Positions 9,618 to 19,884 are shown, counted from the first letter of the stretch. The stretch: DNA of 20,297 nt from Entrophospora sp. SA101 (GCA_958430865.1 CAUDNR010000393.1:12227-32523); one strand, 5' to 3'. Made by a program: numbers and translations. Notes: generated from the sequence alone by a model not told the origin.

Positions 9618-11234
9618 TTATCCTATCCTATAGACTTCACATTCCTCTATCAAATGAACTTTTCTGTTTTTATTTCTAAAATTTAAATTTTCATAAAAAT
9701 CTGCAAAACCATAATGATAATAATAACAATAAGGTTCATTATCAATACTATTGTATAGACATAAATCATGAAAACTTACAGTATTTTCATGAATTTTTAT
9801 ATTATCTAGAATTACACTAATCTTTTGTTCATGATGAAATATTGCACATTTTGATATCCTAACTCTACCTAATATTGAATTACTTATTTGATTTTCATTA
9901 ATTTTGAAAATAAAACTTTTATCTGTTTTAATCCAATACTTATCATCAGGAGACTTTTCTTTTTTATTCCACCCAACTGGATTATAACCACCAAATAATT
10001 CTCCTATGTCTTTAATTTTCATAATGACCACAGTTTGTTCAATATTATAACATTTATCCTCAAATACAGATCTAGAAAATCCATCTCGAGTACCCTGAAA
10101 AATTAGTTCAAATTTATAAGGTACATCATTTTCATTATATAGATCATTTTTGTAATTGATCCAACTTGAAATTAAAGATTTCATTTGTAAATTTAATAAT
10201 TTTCCTGTTCTTGTTTTTGATCTTGGGCCTTTTTGAAGTATTAATTTTGGCTTACATTTATCAATACAATATAGTAAAATTTCCTCATATATTTTTTTAT
10301 CAAAGACTTTTTTAAATGGTATAATTTTATTGGGAAAATCATTTGAAGAGATTTGATTGAATCTTATCAAAGGAATAATATCTTTTATCCTATCTTTTAA
10401 CACAATGAAATCCTCTTCCTTCCACTGTGAAATCTCTTTGTCCAAAATTTTATTTTGATTTTTTCCCCATTGAATGACAATATCCCAAATATCAATTTCA
10501 TCTAATTCTAAGTCATCTCTTTCTAACATAGTTATAAGCATAGATTTTTCAATTGTTGTAATGTCCCCAGACTTAAAAAATAATTTTGGATCTTTATTAA
10601 TTATTTCACTACAATAATTTTGAAACAAGTTGAATGATTGATGATGTGATGAAATTTTATGAACATAAATTAAATTATGTTGAAACCATTTTTTTTTTTC
10701 ATTAATCAAATAATTTTGTAAGTCATTAATTAATTCATCAAAGTTTAATTCATCACAAGCCTCAAGAAGTTCAAAAATTTCATTTCCATCCAGATTATCT
10801 ATATCAAGGATTCCATTGTAAATATAACTATAAAATAAAATAAAGTTATTATTATAATCATTCAATTGATTAATTAATTTAATAAATTTAAAATAAGCTT
10901 ACGTTAAAAGAACCTCAAATACATTTGGAGAAATGTTTTCTTTTTCAAATAAGATAATATCATCATCAGATTTTTTTATCCAATTGTTTGATAAAGCAGC
11001 TTTAAAATACAAAGACCTTGCTTTTAAAATGCTAGAATGAGCCTTAAAAATTTTAACATTCTCATTTATTCCAATTCTAATTTCCATATCATAAAAGTCT
11101 GGTTCATTCAATAACTTTGTTAAATCATTTACAAGTTCACTAATATATTTTAACGGAAGAGCATTGTTGCTGGATTTGATAAGGTTGTTAAATAATGAGT
11201 TTAAATTTTCTAGTGACGAAAAACAAGTTGTCAT
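9618..11234 (-). CDS. BTB-BACK-TLDc domain protein, 2 exons
   Basis: Exons 11234-10903 and 10827-9618 are joined across a 75-base intron (donor GTAAGC, acceptor TATAG), giving 513 residues. An N-terminal leader of about 45 residues precedes a BTB/POZ domain (about 46-145: DFYDMEIRIG, FKAHSSILKARSLYFKAALS, then YIYNGILDI across the splice, then LLEACDELNFDELIN). A BACK-like helical region follows (about 160-260, with ITMLERDDLELDEIDIWDIV). A C-terminal TLDc domain runs from about residue 328 (SLISSWINYKND, FELIFQGTRDGF, LFGGYNPVGW) to near the end. This architecture is a large expanded family in arbuscular mycorrhizal fungi. BTB domains commonly dimerise or bind Cullin-3, and TLDc domains are linked to oxidative-stress protection and V-ATPase binding in other eukaryotes. 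The role of this member is unknown. No disruption is seen. Confidence 0.9.
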
Positions 11235-11667
11235 TTTGTTGAATAAAAAAAAAAATTTTTTTAATATGCAACTTTATTTTGAAGTTTTCTTATTGGCAGT
11301 TGTCGCAATTTAAATTTTTGCTGTTTTCGCACAAGAGTAGTATAATAATAAATATTTAAAGGACAATAGCAAATGAAAATATTTATTGTATAATTAAACC
11401 AAATATTTTTGTTTACTCATATTAAAAAAAAAAAAAATTTTTGATTCTTTTTGTCTTGGTGGAAATTTGAAATGTTACACTAATTTTTTATATCGTGCAA
11501 TGTAACTTTACAATACACGGCAAACATTCTGGCAATAAAAAGTAAGTGATAAACTGGATTTTGAATCGGATCTGAACTTGATCTCCAATTTAGAGAGGTA
11601 ACAACTATATATATTCAGGAGCAATGGGTTCTCTATAACATTTCGCGTAACAAAAAACTTTCACTAT
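11235..11667. other. Spacer between the BTB-TLDc gene and the kinase relics
   Basis: This holds the 5' flank of the BTB-TLDc gene (T- and A-runs at 11244-11265 and 11424-11440). It then passes into sequence of unknown origin before kinase homology becomes recognisable near 11668. No gene is seen. Confidence 0.4.
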
Positions 11668-12440
11668 GCCATCTAACCCCTTGCAATAATATATTACCGC
11701 TATATAAATCACAATGAATTAGATCTATAAAATATAATGAATGAATGGTTCATAAAAATCCGATATATATAATCTCTTAAATTTCCCTCTTCACATAAAT
11801 AGCATAATTTCCATTTTTTGGGAATTTGGTTATACCATGACAATTGACAGCTGAGACTGATTTATTTTACAATAATCCAATGCCTGAAATTAATTATATA
11901 AATAAAATTCCATTAATTTGGTTTATTTTAAATAAGATCAATTACCTCATCAAAGAAAGGTTTTCCTGGATTATTTGAATCATTTAAATGATTTTAATAC
12001 TACAGTCTGACTGCAAAATAATTAAACTCATTTTTTATTCTTGCCATAATTATCAATTCCACCACATAGCAGTATAAATAGAACTGAATCCACCTTCTGT
12101 TAATTTTCCTACATCATAAAATTGCTCATAAGGTATCCATTCTTAAATTCTATTTGGAAGAGATGAAAGTTGTTGTTTTACAATTATTGCATTCTCTTGA
12201 TTCACCAAGTTTATGAATTGCATTCATTAATTCAAAATCATAAATAAGCTTTTCTTTACAAAATTCATTTTCATTTTCTAACTGTTCTTTGTTTTCTTTG
12301 ACTAATTGTAAAAAATAACTTTTTCTATTTTCATTATCAGAATTAGAATTAGTTGGAAAAACAGAATAAGCAATAAGATTCATTTCGTTATGATTTTAAG
12401 TACTATCCCTTTTCTGTGTTAATAACTTAATGAAGGACAT
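11668..12440 (-). pseudogene. Protein kinase relic A (5' and middle parts only)
   Basis: Degenerate paralogue of relic B. The start ATG (12440-12438, MSFIKLLT) matches MSFKKLLT of B but meets a stop after about a dozen codons. A later open stretch (12383-12150, 77 aa) carries the conserved NSDNENRKSYFLQLVKEN and CNNCKT. Relative to B, a block of about 125 bases is missing at about 12165, removing the second Cys pair of the putative zinc-binding region and adjacent sequence. Stops and frameshifts follow in the glycine-loop part (LTEGGFSSIYTA still readable). The lobe around 11670-11830 is collapsed by further deletions, and everything beyond the catalytic loop is absent. It cannot encode an active kinase. 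Confidence 0.8.
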
Positions 12441-13052
12441 TTTAACATTTTTAATTTCTTTTTTGTGGTATTTTATTTTTAATTTGCAAATCAAAAATTA
12501 TTAAATTTTTTTGTATTCCTTTAGCATTATAGATGCTTAAATTTCTCTTTCATAATTTTCACATTCCTAATCATTTGGAATCTTGGAAATTTTCTTAATT
12601 ATAAATGAGTGTGCTAGACTGGAATGAAAGCAAAAAAAGAATCCAAATGCAAATTTCATAACAAAATCTTTTACACTTTGACATGTTTTTTTCCTTGTTT
12701 TATTTAAAATATTTGATTTCAAATTCAGTCAAACTTTCTTATCCATCCTCACCATCTTTATCCCTTGATTTTGGACTTTAAATGATGAATTAGTAATCAA
12801 TCATCTGGAATACAACAATACAATCAACTTCAAGAAGAATTTATGAAAAATGAAATGTAGTATTGTTCATTTCACATTTAACATTTTAACATCAGGAAAA
12901 TTATTCTGAATTGAAGAAATCAATCAAATTTATATTTGAATAATAAATATAAAAGATAACAAAAATAATTAATTATCTAACCATCAACAATACACCTAAT
13001 TCTCCAACTTAACTACTTTAATCATATTTAAATTAATTAATTAACCAACTAT
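12441..13052. other. Upstream DNA of kinase relic A, duplicated with the gene
   Basis: No gene. Blocks such as 12648-12690 and 12768-12850 match 14689-14731 and 14808-14890 upstream of relic B, so the 5' flank was copied along with the kinase. The conserved blocks may include ancestral promoter sequence. The far end is the 3' flank of relic B. Confidence 0.6.
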
Positions 13053-14530
13053 TTAAATTTCATAATTTAATAAGCTATCATTACTTAAATTCAATTTAGC
13101 AAATTCATCATTTAATATTCTACTTGTATGATATGCTAATGGATGTGATTTGTGTACTTGTTGTGAATCACTACTAATACTAATAATGCTATTATTATCA
13201 TGATTATTATTGATAATTTCTTTTTGTTGATTATCAGCAAATTTACGAAGTTCTCCAATAGTTGGTCTCTTGGCTGCATCCACATCCCAACACCTTTGCA
13301 TCATTTGTGCATAATCACTAGGCATTCCTGGTAATATTGGTGGTCATAAACCTGCACATATATTAGACATTAAGTCACGATTATGAGCTCTATCATCAAA
13401 TGGTGGATGACCTGCAAATATTTCCCACATTAACATCCCAACACTATAGATATTTGTTTCTTTTGTGTATTTTTTTCCTTTAAATAGTTCTGGTGCAATA
13501 TAAGATACAATTCCATAAATTTTATTTGATGATTCTTCATCAACTGGTCCACATAATCCTAAATCTGTGATATAACATTCACCCTGAAATAATATATTAC
13601 CACTATGTAAATCACAATGAATTAAATCTTTTTCATGTATAAAATATAATGCTTCACATAAACCCCTAAAAATATTAATTCTATCTTTTAATGTTAAATT
13701 ATAATGATTTTTTTGTATATAATCTCTTAAATTTCCATCTAATACATAAGTAAGCACCATTGCATAATTTCCATTTTCTGGGAATTTAGTTATACCATCA
13801 CAAGAAACAATTGAGTTTGATTTAATTTTACAATAATTCAATGCCTGAAATCAATTATATAAATAAAATTAATTAATTTAAAATAAATGGTTTATTTTAA
13901 ATAAGATCAATTACCTCATCAAAAAAAGCTTTTCCTGGATTACCTGAATTATTTAATGATTTTAATACTACAAGATGAGTCCCAAAATAATTAAACTCCT
14001 TTTATTTTCATCATAATCATAAATATCTCCTCTTGTCCATGTAGCAGTATAAATAGAACTGAATCCACCTTCTGTTAGTTTTTCTACATCATAAAATTGT
14101 TCATGAGGTATCCATTCTATAATTATAGCTGGAAGAGATGAAAGCTGCTGACATTTTTGAATAAAACCATCAATTATCTCATTGCCAGATGTCCAAGTAC
14201 TGAAAAGGCTCTGTAAGTGTAGACTAATACACTTTTCACAAAATTTATCAGAGTATCTTGTTGTTTTACAATTATTGCATTCTCTTGGTTCACCATATTT
14301 ATGAATTGCATTTTTTAATTCGAAATTATAAATAAACTCTTCTCTACAATATTTCTTTTCATTTTCTGATAGTTTTTGGTTTTCTTTGACTAATTGTAAA
14401 AAATAACTTATTCTATTTTCTCAGAATTAGAAGTAGTTGGAAAAGCAGAATGAGCAATACCATTCATTTCATTAAAAATTTTATATACTAAATTTTCTCT
14501 GCCTGGTGTTAATAACTTTTTGAAGGACAT
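13053..14530 (-). pseudogene. Protein kinase pseudogene B (nearly full length, three lesions)
   Basis: Reads as a Rhizophagus-type kinase: N-terminus MSFKKLLTPGREN, a Cys pair region (CNNCKTTRYSDKFCEKC), glycine loop LTEGGFSSIYTA, LVVLKSL (the Lys of the ATP site), an intron at 13914-13845, catalytic loop HCDLHSGNIL, DLG replacing DFG, APE in IAPELFKG, then PPILPGMPSDYAQMMQRCWD and a tail ending LLNYEI. Lesions: a 4-base deletion near 14420 relative to relic A (frameshift and early TAA), a 1-base loss near 13998 before FGTHLVV, and an in-frame TGA at 13343-13341 between ICAGL and PPILPG, where relatives have Arg. C-lobe exons are otherwise open (13844-13344, 13340-13053). The lesions argue for a recent pseudogene; the single-base one could be a sequencing error. 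Confidence 0.85.
13341..13343 (-). other. In-frame TGA inside kinase relic B
   Basis: The minus-strand reading is ICAGL-TGA-PPILPG. Family members usually have Arg (GLRPPI) here, and CGA to TGA is a single C-to-T transition. Relic C has the same TGA at 15375-15373. Confidence 0.85.
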
Positions 14531-15043
14531 TTTAACTTTTTAATATTTATATTTTTAAAAAAAAAATTTCTTTTTTGTATTTCTTGCAAATCGAAATTTA
14601 CCCAATTGTTTCTCAATTTCATTCGGAGTCTTGGGAATTTCCTTAATTAATACAGTATAAATGAGTGAATAAAAAAAAAAAAGTAAATCCGAATGCAAAT
14701 TTCATAACAAAATCTTTTACACTTTGACACGTTTTTTAGATTGTTTCATTTAAAATACTTTGATTTCAAATTCAATTAAAACTTTATATTATCCATCCTC
14801 GCCATCTTCATCCCTTGATTTCGGACTTTAAATGATGAATTGGTAATCAATCACCCTGGGACACAACAATACAATCAACTTCAAGAAGAATTTATGACAA
14901 ACGAAATGTAATATTGTTCATTTTACATTTAACATTTACTCTGAATTGGAAAATTTATTTTTGAATAAAAACAAAAATAAATTTAAAAGATAATAAAAAA
15001 TAATTATCTACCCATCAACAATTCTCCGACTCTAACCTATCAA
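14531..15043. other. Upstream DNA of kinase relic B, paralogous to 12441-13052
   Basis: No gene. It aligns by eye with the flank of relic A at an offset of about 2.04 kb, with small indels, for example the shared block GCAAATTTCATAACAAAATC. It defines the repeat unit of the tandem array. The right part is the 3' flank of relic C. Confidence 0.6.
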
Positions 15044-15655
15044 CTAAATCATATTTAAATTAATTATTTCATAATTTAATAAGCTATCATTACTTAAATT
15101 CAATTTAGCAAATTCGTCATTTAATATTCTACTTGTATGATATGCTAATGGATGTGATTTGTGTACTTGTTGTGAATCACTACTACTACTACCAGTAGTA
15201 TTATTACTATTGTTACCACCACCACCAATACTATTACTACTCTCAGTTTTAGATTTATTATGAGAAAATTTCCAAAGCTCTCCAATAGTTGGTCTTTTTG
15301 CTGGATCCACCGCATCCCAACACCTTTGCATCATTTGTGCACAATCACCAGGCATTCCTGGTAATATTGGTGGTCATAAACCTGCACATATTCTCAATTG
15401 CAAATAAAAATCATGTGCTTTGTCATCAAATGGTGGATGTCCTGCAAATATTTCCCATATTAAACATTCCAACATCATAAACATCCGATTCTTTTGCGTT
15501 CTTTTGTATTAATTCTCCCTCTAAGTAGCTCAGATGCAATATATGACACAATTCCATAGATTTTATTTGATAATTTTTCATCAACTGGTCCACACAATCC
15601 TAAATCCGCGATATGGCCATCACCTTCATCCATCAATATATTACCACTGTGTCCT
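15044..15655 (-). pseudogene. Protein kinase relic C (C-lobe only)
   Basis: Homology to relic B starts abruptly at HSGNIL (about 15655) and runs to the C-terminus (LLNYEI plus six extra residues from a changed stop). Everything 5' of the catalytic loop is missing. DLGLCGPVDE is kept, but the APE motif reads ASE. Two frameshifts fall between NTKE and the IWEIFAG region (about 15510-15450; the canonical SDVYDVGM is readable in another frame). The same in-frame TGA as relic B follows ICAGL at 15375-15373. The Ser/Asn/Gly-rich linker before SQQVHKSHPLAYHTSRILNDE differs from that of B, as expected for low-complexity sequence. Non-functional. Confidence 0.85.
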
Positions 15656-15763
15656 TCTCCAGAATAATTTACCTCCTGCTCGAGTGAAAAGGATGTTTTG
15701 TTTTTGACAAGCAATAGCGTCAAAAATTGATTCTTGTCGTCTGATAATTATCACTATTGTCAT
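15641..15763 (-). pseudogene. Possible Pif1-type helicase fragment fused to kinase relic C
   Basis: A 40-codon frame reads through RRQESIFDAIACQKQNILFT followed by RAGG, resembling the region leading into Walker A of Pif1/Helitron-type helicases (family pattern NILFTGxAGTGKS). The Gly and Lys of the P-loop are degraded, and the frame then enters kinase relic C in a different phase. If correct, this is a scrap of a Helitron or Pif1 gene joined to the kinase by rearrangement at about 15655-15670. The match is short, so chance is possible. Confidence 0.3.
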
Positions 15764-16289
15764 TCGTTTCTCTAAGCAAGCACAGGAAGTCAAGTCTTTA
15801 ATCTGGCTACGTACCAAATATATAAATTAATTAATTTATACAAATTAAAATTTTTTTCCAGTTGTTAATATTAATTTAATTAGAAAACAATAATATATAT
15901 TCTACAAAATTGTAGGGGTAAGCAAACAAAAACAAATGCCCAACTACAACTGTGTAGACGAATTTTGGTTTCTTTCCATCATTTATCCTGTGTTAACGAA
16001 GACTTTTTTAAAAAAATTAGAGAGATGTAAGCACGTAAAAAAAGCGTGACATCATAGCATTCACTTTGATTTTTTGACCTAATGCTTCTCAAAACATTAT
16101 TGATAATAAAATTCAGTTGGAGGAATTAGCGGGCGTTAAATATTAATATGGTCAACAACATCAGTATATATATATATAATCAACATAAACATTTTAAAAG
16201 ACATGTATGTATTAAACAACAAAAGATAAGTCATGCCTTACTTATTTTAATATGAATATAATTAAATAAGATAAAAACCACCAGAGTAA
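15764..16289. other. Non-coding AT-rich region
   Basis: About 525 bases without a recognised gene. It has TA-rich runs (around 15815-15900 and 16165-16180) and nothing I can name. Confidence 0.4.
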
Positions 16290-16606
16290 TTACATGGGAG
16301 GAAAATATTCAGGCCCAAAACCATTGGATGCTACACTATTATCACTACTAATAAGATCTTCTTCGCCTTTTATATATCATTTTTTCTTTATATCATCCAC
16401 GATTTCTTATTTTCTATCCATCATTGAATCACTTTGATGGTTTTCTTTTTGGAATTAATTTTGTAAAAGCTTTTGCAGTGGAGGCAGCAACATTTTTTTT
16501 TTCTCCGAATAACTCGTGGATATCAGTTACCTGAACTTGAAACTATTTTTTCATTGTCAAATTGCAAGGCCTTGTCACCATGTGTCTTTGAAAAGGAGTA
16601 TGTCCA
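16290..16606 (-). CDS. Possible terminal exons of an unidentified gene
   Basis: Two minus-strand segments can be joined in phase: 16606-16531 (contains GDKALQFDNEKIVSSSG, donor GTAAC at 16530-16526) and 16366-16290 (acceptor AAAAG, then EEDLISSDNSVASNGFGPEYF and PPM before a TAA). The first resembles a WD40 blade edge (LQFDxxKIVSGS), and the second looks like an acidic disordered tail. No convincing upstream exon was found, and the opposite strand carries an open frame of 81 codons over 16473-16718, so strand and structure are uncertain. It may be a gene relic. Confidence 0.2.
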
Positions 16607-16762
16607 TTATACCCATTTTGCCTTATTTGATGATGACGATGATATATCTCTTTATATGCTATTGTTAGAAAGAACAATTTTGTATTTATCCAAAAAAAAA
16701 ATTATCATAGCGAAATAATCCACATGTTGCTATCGATCACCAATTCAATCGGACAAATTTCA

Positions 16763-16780
16763 TAATGATCTAGATCATTA
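16763..16780. repeat. Perfect 18-bp palindrome
   Basis: TAATGATCTAGATCATTA reads the same on both strands. It could be a dimeric protein-binding site or a replication/recombination oddity. Chance cannot be excluded in AT-rich DNA. Confidence 0.8.
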
Positions 16781-17352
16781 CTGTAATTTCTATTGGGTAT
16801 TTTTTAAAAAAATCGAAGGCCATCACCATCATCACGGTCGATAATTAAAGAAGTACAAAGAGGAAAAGAAGCAAAGATTTAAATTAATTAACCAAAAGTA
16901 GTTAGGGTTTTGCATGAATAATAACACAAGGATTACAGTAAAACATGTCAACATTTTCCTTATGGATGATGCAATATAACACAACATAATTAATCATATT
17001 CTTATACAAGATAATCCTACACATATTTATTTTCTTTTTCTTAAACTATAAAGATTTATATACATGGACAATAATTAAAAATGCCCACATAAATGCTTTT
17101 CTTTAGTGAATTGGCATCACCTAATTCATTTGGGAAAAAACTAATTAATAAAACTAATTAATAAAGAAATAAATTTATCCCTGGAATTTTTCTAATAACA
17201 TAAAATTTAATGAATACTAATTAGCAATGATGATGGTAATAAGATCAAGAAATTATCGCCCAATTAATCTAAATACTAATACTATTATTATCTGTCAACT
17301 TTTTTCTGATGTGATGCCTCGCGATAGTAAAAAAATACTTTAATTTTATGTT

Positions 17353-17395
17353 ATTGTTATAACAATCAAGTTGATCAACTTGATATTGCAATATC
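17353..17395. repeat. Three abutting perfect palindromes
   Basis: ATTGTTATAACAAT (17353-17366), CAAGTTGATCAACTTG (17367-17382) and GATATTGCAATATC (17382-17395) follow each other without a gap, the last two sharing one base. They sit about 270 bp beyond the stop of the minus-strand F-box/WD40 gene. Confidence 0.85.
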
Positions 17396-17663
17396 ATCAT
17401 TTTTTTGAAATGATCAATTTGACCTGCTGAAAATCTGAATTATATATATATATATATGTAACTTCTCAAGTAATAGTATTTAAACAAATCATTCCAAAAA
17501 TAAAGTATAATATATAGGCGTAATTTTAATTAAATAAATTAAATAATTAAAAAAATACAATAAAAATATAGTCATGATAACTTAATTATGATAATATATT
17601 CATTTAATTTATTAATTAATTTGTGACATTTCATTAAAATCTCATTAATCTCCTGGTTCCTAA

Positions 17664-19321
17664 CTAAACTTTAAAATCCCAAATTCTAATTTCTTTGTCA
17701 TCACTGCCACTAATAATTTTCGTGTCGCTCAATGCGACACATGTCACTGGTTGGCTATGTCCTTCCAGGGTGTGTAAATCATATCCAGTATCCTTATCCC
17801 AAATCTTCACCAAATTATCTTGTGAACCACTCACTAACCTCAATCTATCTAATGCTAGAGTCCAAACACCTTCAAGATGACCAAATAACGTTTTACAACA
17901 TTTTCCCGTTTGAAAACACCAGATTTTTATTGTATTGTCGAGCGAACCCGACACAATAATAGGTAAATCTTCGTTTTCATGAACTCCTCCGTCGCATCTT
18001 TGTACATCAATGCTATCACCGTCGTCATCATTATTATTACTACCATCATTATTATTGCTTTCTTGATGAACTGAAGAAAACATTTTTGAAAACATCGATA
18101 GGGAGGCAAATTCTATCGACGGTACTTGTAATCTATGCCCCGTAAATACTCGCACACAAGATTTTGTTGGTAAATCCCATACTCTTATCGTACAGTCATC
18201 TGACGAAGATAAGACTTGTGACTGTTTGTAAATTATAACACAGTTTACACGATCCGTGTGGCCTCTCAGGGCATACTGTTCGCATGATGTAAAATCCCAG
18301 ACCCTAACCGTCCAATCGGCTGATCCACTAGCAAGTATCCGTTCATTGAAATGTATAGAATTAACTCCATCCGCGTGTCCACAAAACGTCCTGATACACT
18401 GCCCCGTCTTATAATTCCATAATTTTATCGTATGGTCCAAAGAGCCTGTTATAAGCTTGACATCATCGAATTGTAGTGTTTTGACACAATTCAGATGTCC
18501 TGTGAGTATACGCACAGTTTCTCCTTTTTCAATATCCCATATTCTAACAGTTGCGTCATAAGACCCACTAATTAGAATATTCTTCTCATCGTTGAACTGT
18601 AGGCAGGTTACCCCGTCTCGATGTCCTTTCAACACACGGGCATTATACATACCTTTTCGCCAGTTTCTTTCAACGGCAAGACGCTCTGAATAGATTTCTT
18701 TCCAGGGTTTAGTGGTTATTACTTGACAATTATTATTGTTATTATTATTATTATCATCATCTGAATATAACAGCGCAGACCTAAGTGATGCTGTGCACAA
18801 ACGTTTTGTGTCTCTTTTTATACTATCTGATGTTGATGTTGATGTTGATGTTGATGTTGATGTAAGTGGAACAGAAGAGCATGATGTCATTACTAAGTTA
18901 TTATTATTATTGTTATCGTCATCTAAAATATTTAAATGACGAGTAGATGATGATGGTGGTGATGATGGCGATGATGGCGATGAAGGTGATGGTGATGGTG
19001 ACGGTGATGGATTTTGAAGGATTCTTCTTCTATTCATATGTTTTCTTTTTTCCAATAAAGGAAGTCCCCAACCACATTTATAACATTTTTTATCAATGTG
19101 TTGTTCACATAATTTATGCCACACCTGATCATCATCAGCTAATAATTTCCATGGTTTGGAAACTTGAGCTGCATGACACAGCGAGGTTGCATCCAAATAA
19201 GAAAGAATATGAAGTGAGAGTTCCTCTGGAAGGTGGGCAATAAAATCTATTCGATTCAAATCCTCTAATCTATTTGAAAGAAATGATAATTGTGTTGAGC
19301 AGCATTGGTGCAATAAACCTT
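17664..19321 (-). CDS. MET30/sconB/Pof1-type F-box and WD40 protein (5' end not found)
   Basis: Substrate receptor of an SCF (Skp1-Cullin-F-box) E3 ubiquitin ligase; fungal relatives control sulfur-assimilation genes by targeting Met4-type activators. The frame runs from a likely splice acceptor (TTTAG at 19326-19322) to a TAG at 17666-17664. It has no usable ATG at its start; the leading GLLHQCCSTQLSFLSN matches an internal family segment, so one or more upstream exons are missing. Counting from the TTG at 19313: F-box about 28-70 (HLPEELSLHILSYLDATSLC), then the family hallmark CYKCGWGLPLLE (77-88), a disordered Ser/Pro, Thr/Ser and poly-Asn linker (about 101-200), WKEIYSERLAVERNWRKG (204-221), and seven WD repeats (about 226-547). 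Repeat 5 carries an Asn/Asp-rich insertion of about 50 residues (about 403-450). No stops or frameshifts. Confidence 0.88.
18828..18863. repeat. Coding hexanucleotide repeat (GTTGAT)n
   Basis: About six GATGTT units inside the F-box/WD40 gene encode the Thr-Ser run of its disordered linker on the minus strand. Similar in-frame tracts nearby encode poly-Asn (about 18731-18755 and 18900-18920) and Ser-Pro (about 18960-19012). They are likely length-variable between alleles. Confidence 0.75.
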
Positions 19322-19326
19322 CTAAA
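19322..19326 (-). promoter_or_regulatory. Splice acceptor of the F-box/WD40 main exon
   Basis: Minus-strand TTTAG precedes AAGGTTTATTG. Two bases (AA) complete a codon, consistent with Gln before GLLHQ in relatives. The dispersed repeat ends five bases upstream, so the pyrimidine-rich stretch and any branch point within normal distance lie in the repeat. Confidence 0.55.
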
Positions 19327-19330
19327 GCAA

Positions 19331-19884
19331 AGAATTTAAAAATTTATTATTATTGTATTAGTATTTGGCGAAACCTTGTTTCATACGAATTATAATTAAA
19401 TTCTTGTTTCTTTTGTTACACATAAAAATTCGTTGAAACACGATTAGTAATCTTGTTTCAACGACTTTGTTGTAACAAGGTTATATTATATATCTGGTGA
19501 TATTCGAACCCGAATCTCACACAAATAGTAGTCAATTTAAACAGCATTGTTTTTAAAGAATTTATTTAAAATAATAATAAAATTTAATGATTTTTAATAT
19601 TGCTTTTAAAGAATTTAAAAAATCGACATATTGGTCTTTTCAAAGATGGTCGGTCACACTAGTGATGTTAGCCGGCTAAGAAATTTTTAAACGGCTAAGC
19701 CGGCTTGAGCCAATCAAATTCTATTCTCAAAAATAATAAAAAATATTCATTCATAATTGGGGTGTGCGACATTCTAAGAAAATCAAAACTAATTAATGTC
19801 ATATATTGATTGGTTATATGTGATTTTTTTTTGTGATCTGCATATCACATACAAGATTTCTGAAATTTACATAAAGGACATATT
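19331..19884. mobile_element. Dispersed repeat, copy 2
   Basis: Same orientation and sequence as 8507-9060; 19331-19847 shows no difference from copy 1 by eye, and the last 37 bases differ at about six positions. It lies directly upstream (in minus-strand sense) of the acceptor of the F-box/WD40 exon, so it is either in an intron or marks a rearrangement that separated the gene from its first exon. Confidence 0.8.

Larger units (their letters stand above)
16607..17663. other. Long non-coding interval with palindromes
   Basis: No gene is supported. It contains the 18-bp palindrome at 16763-16780 and three abutting palindromes at 17353-17395 (separate entries). AT-rich sequence near 17440-17640 is the 3' flank of the F-box/WD40 gene. 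Confidence 0.45.

Noticed and set aside
15289..15480. Plus-strand 63-aa ORF
   Set aside because: Antisense to kinase relic C; no recognisable motif.
16473..16718. Plus-strand 81-aa ORF
   Set aside because: No homology recognised and no splice context; part is a GATGAT tract giving poly-Asp. It competes with minus-strand frames, so strand cannot be decided.
18736..19243. Plus-strand ORFs rich in Leu/Val/Met repeats
   Set aside because: They are reverse readings of the Ser-Pro, Thr-Ser and poly-Asn repeats of the F-box/WD40 gene.
8507..19884. The two 554-bp direct repeats as LTRs of a retrotransposon
   Set aside because: The 10.3 kb between them holds host-type genes with no gag, protease, reverse transcriptase or integrase, and the repeat ends lack the usual TG...CA.
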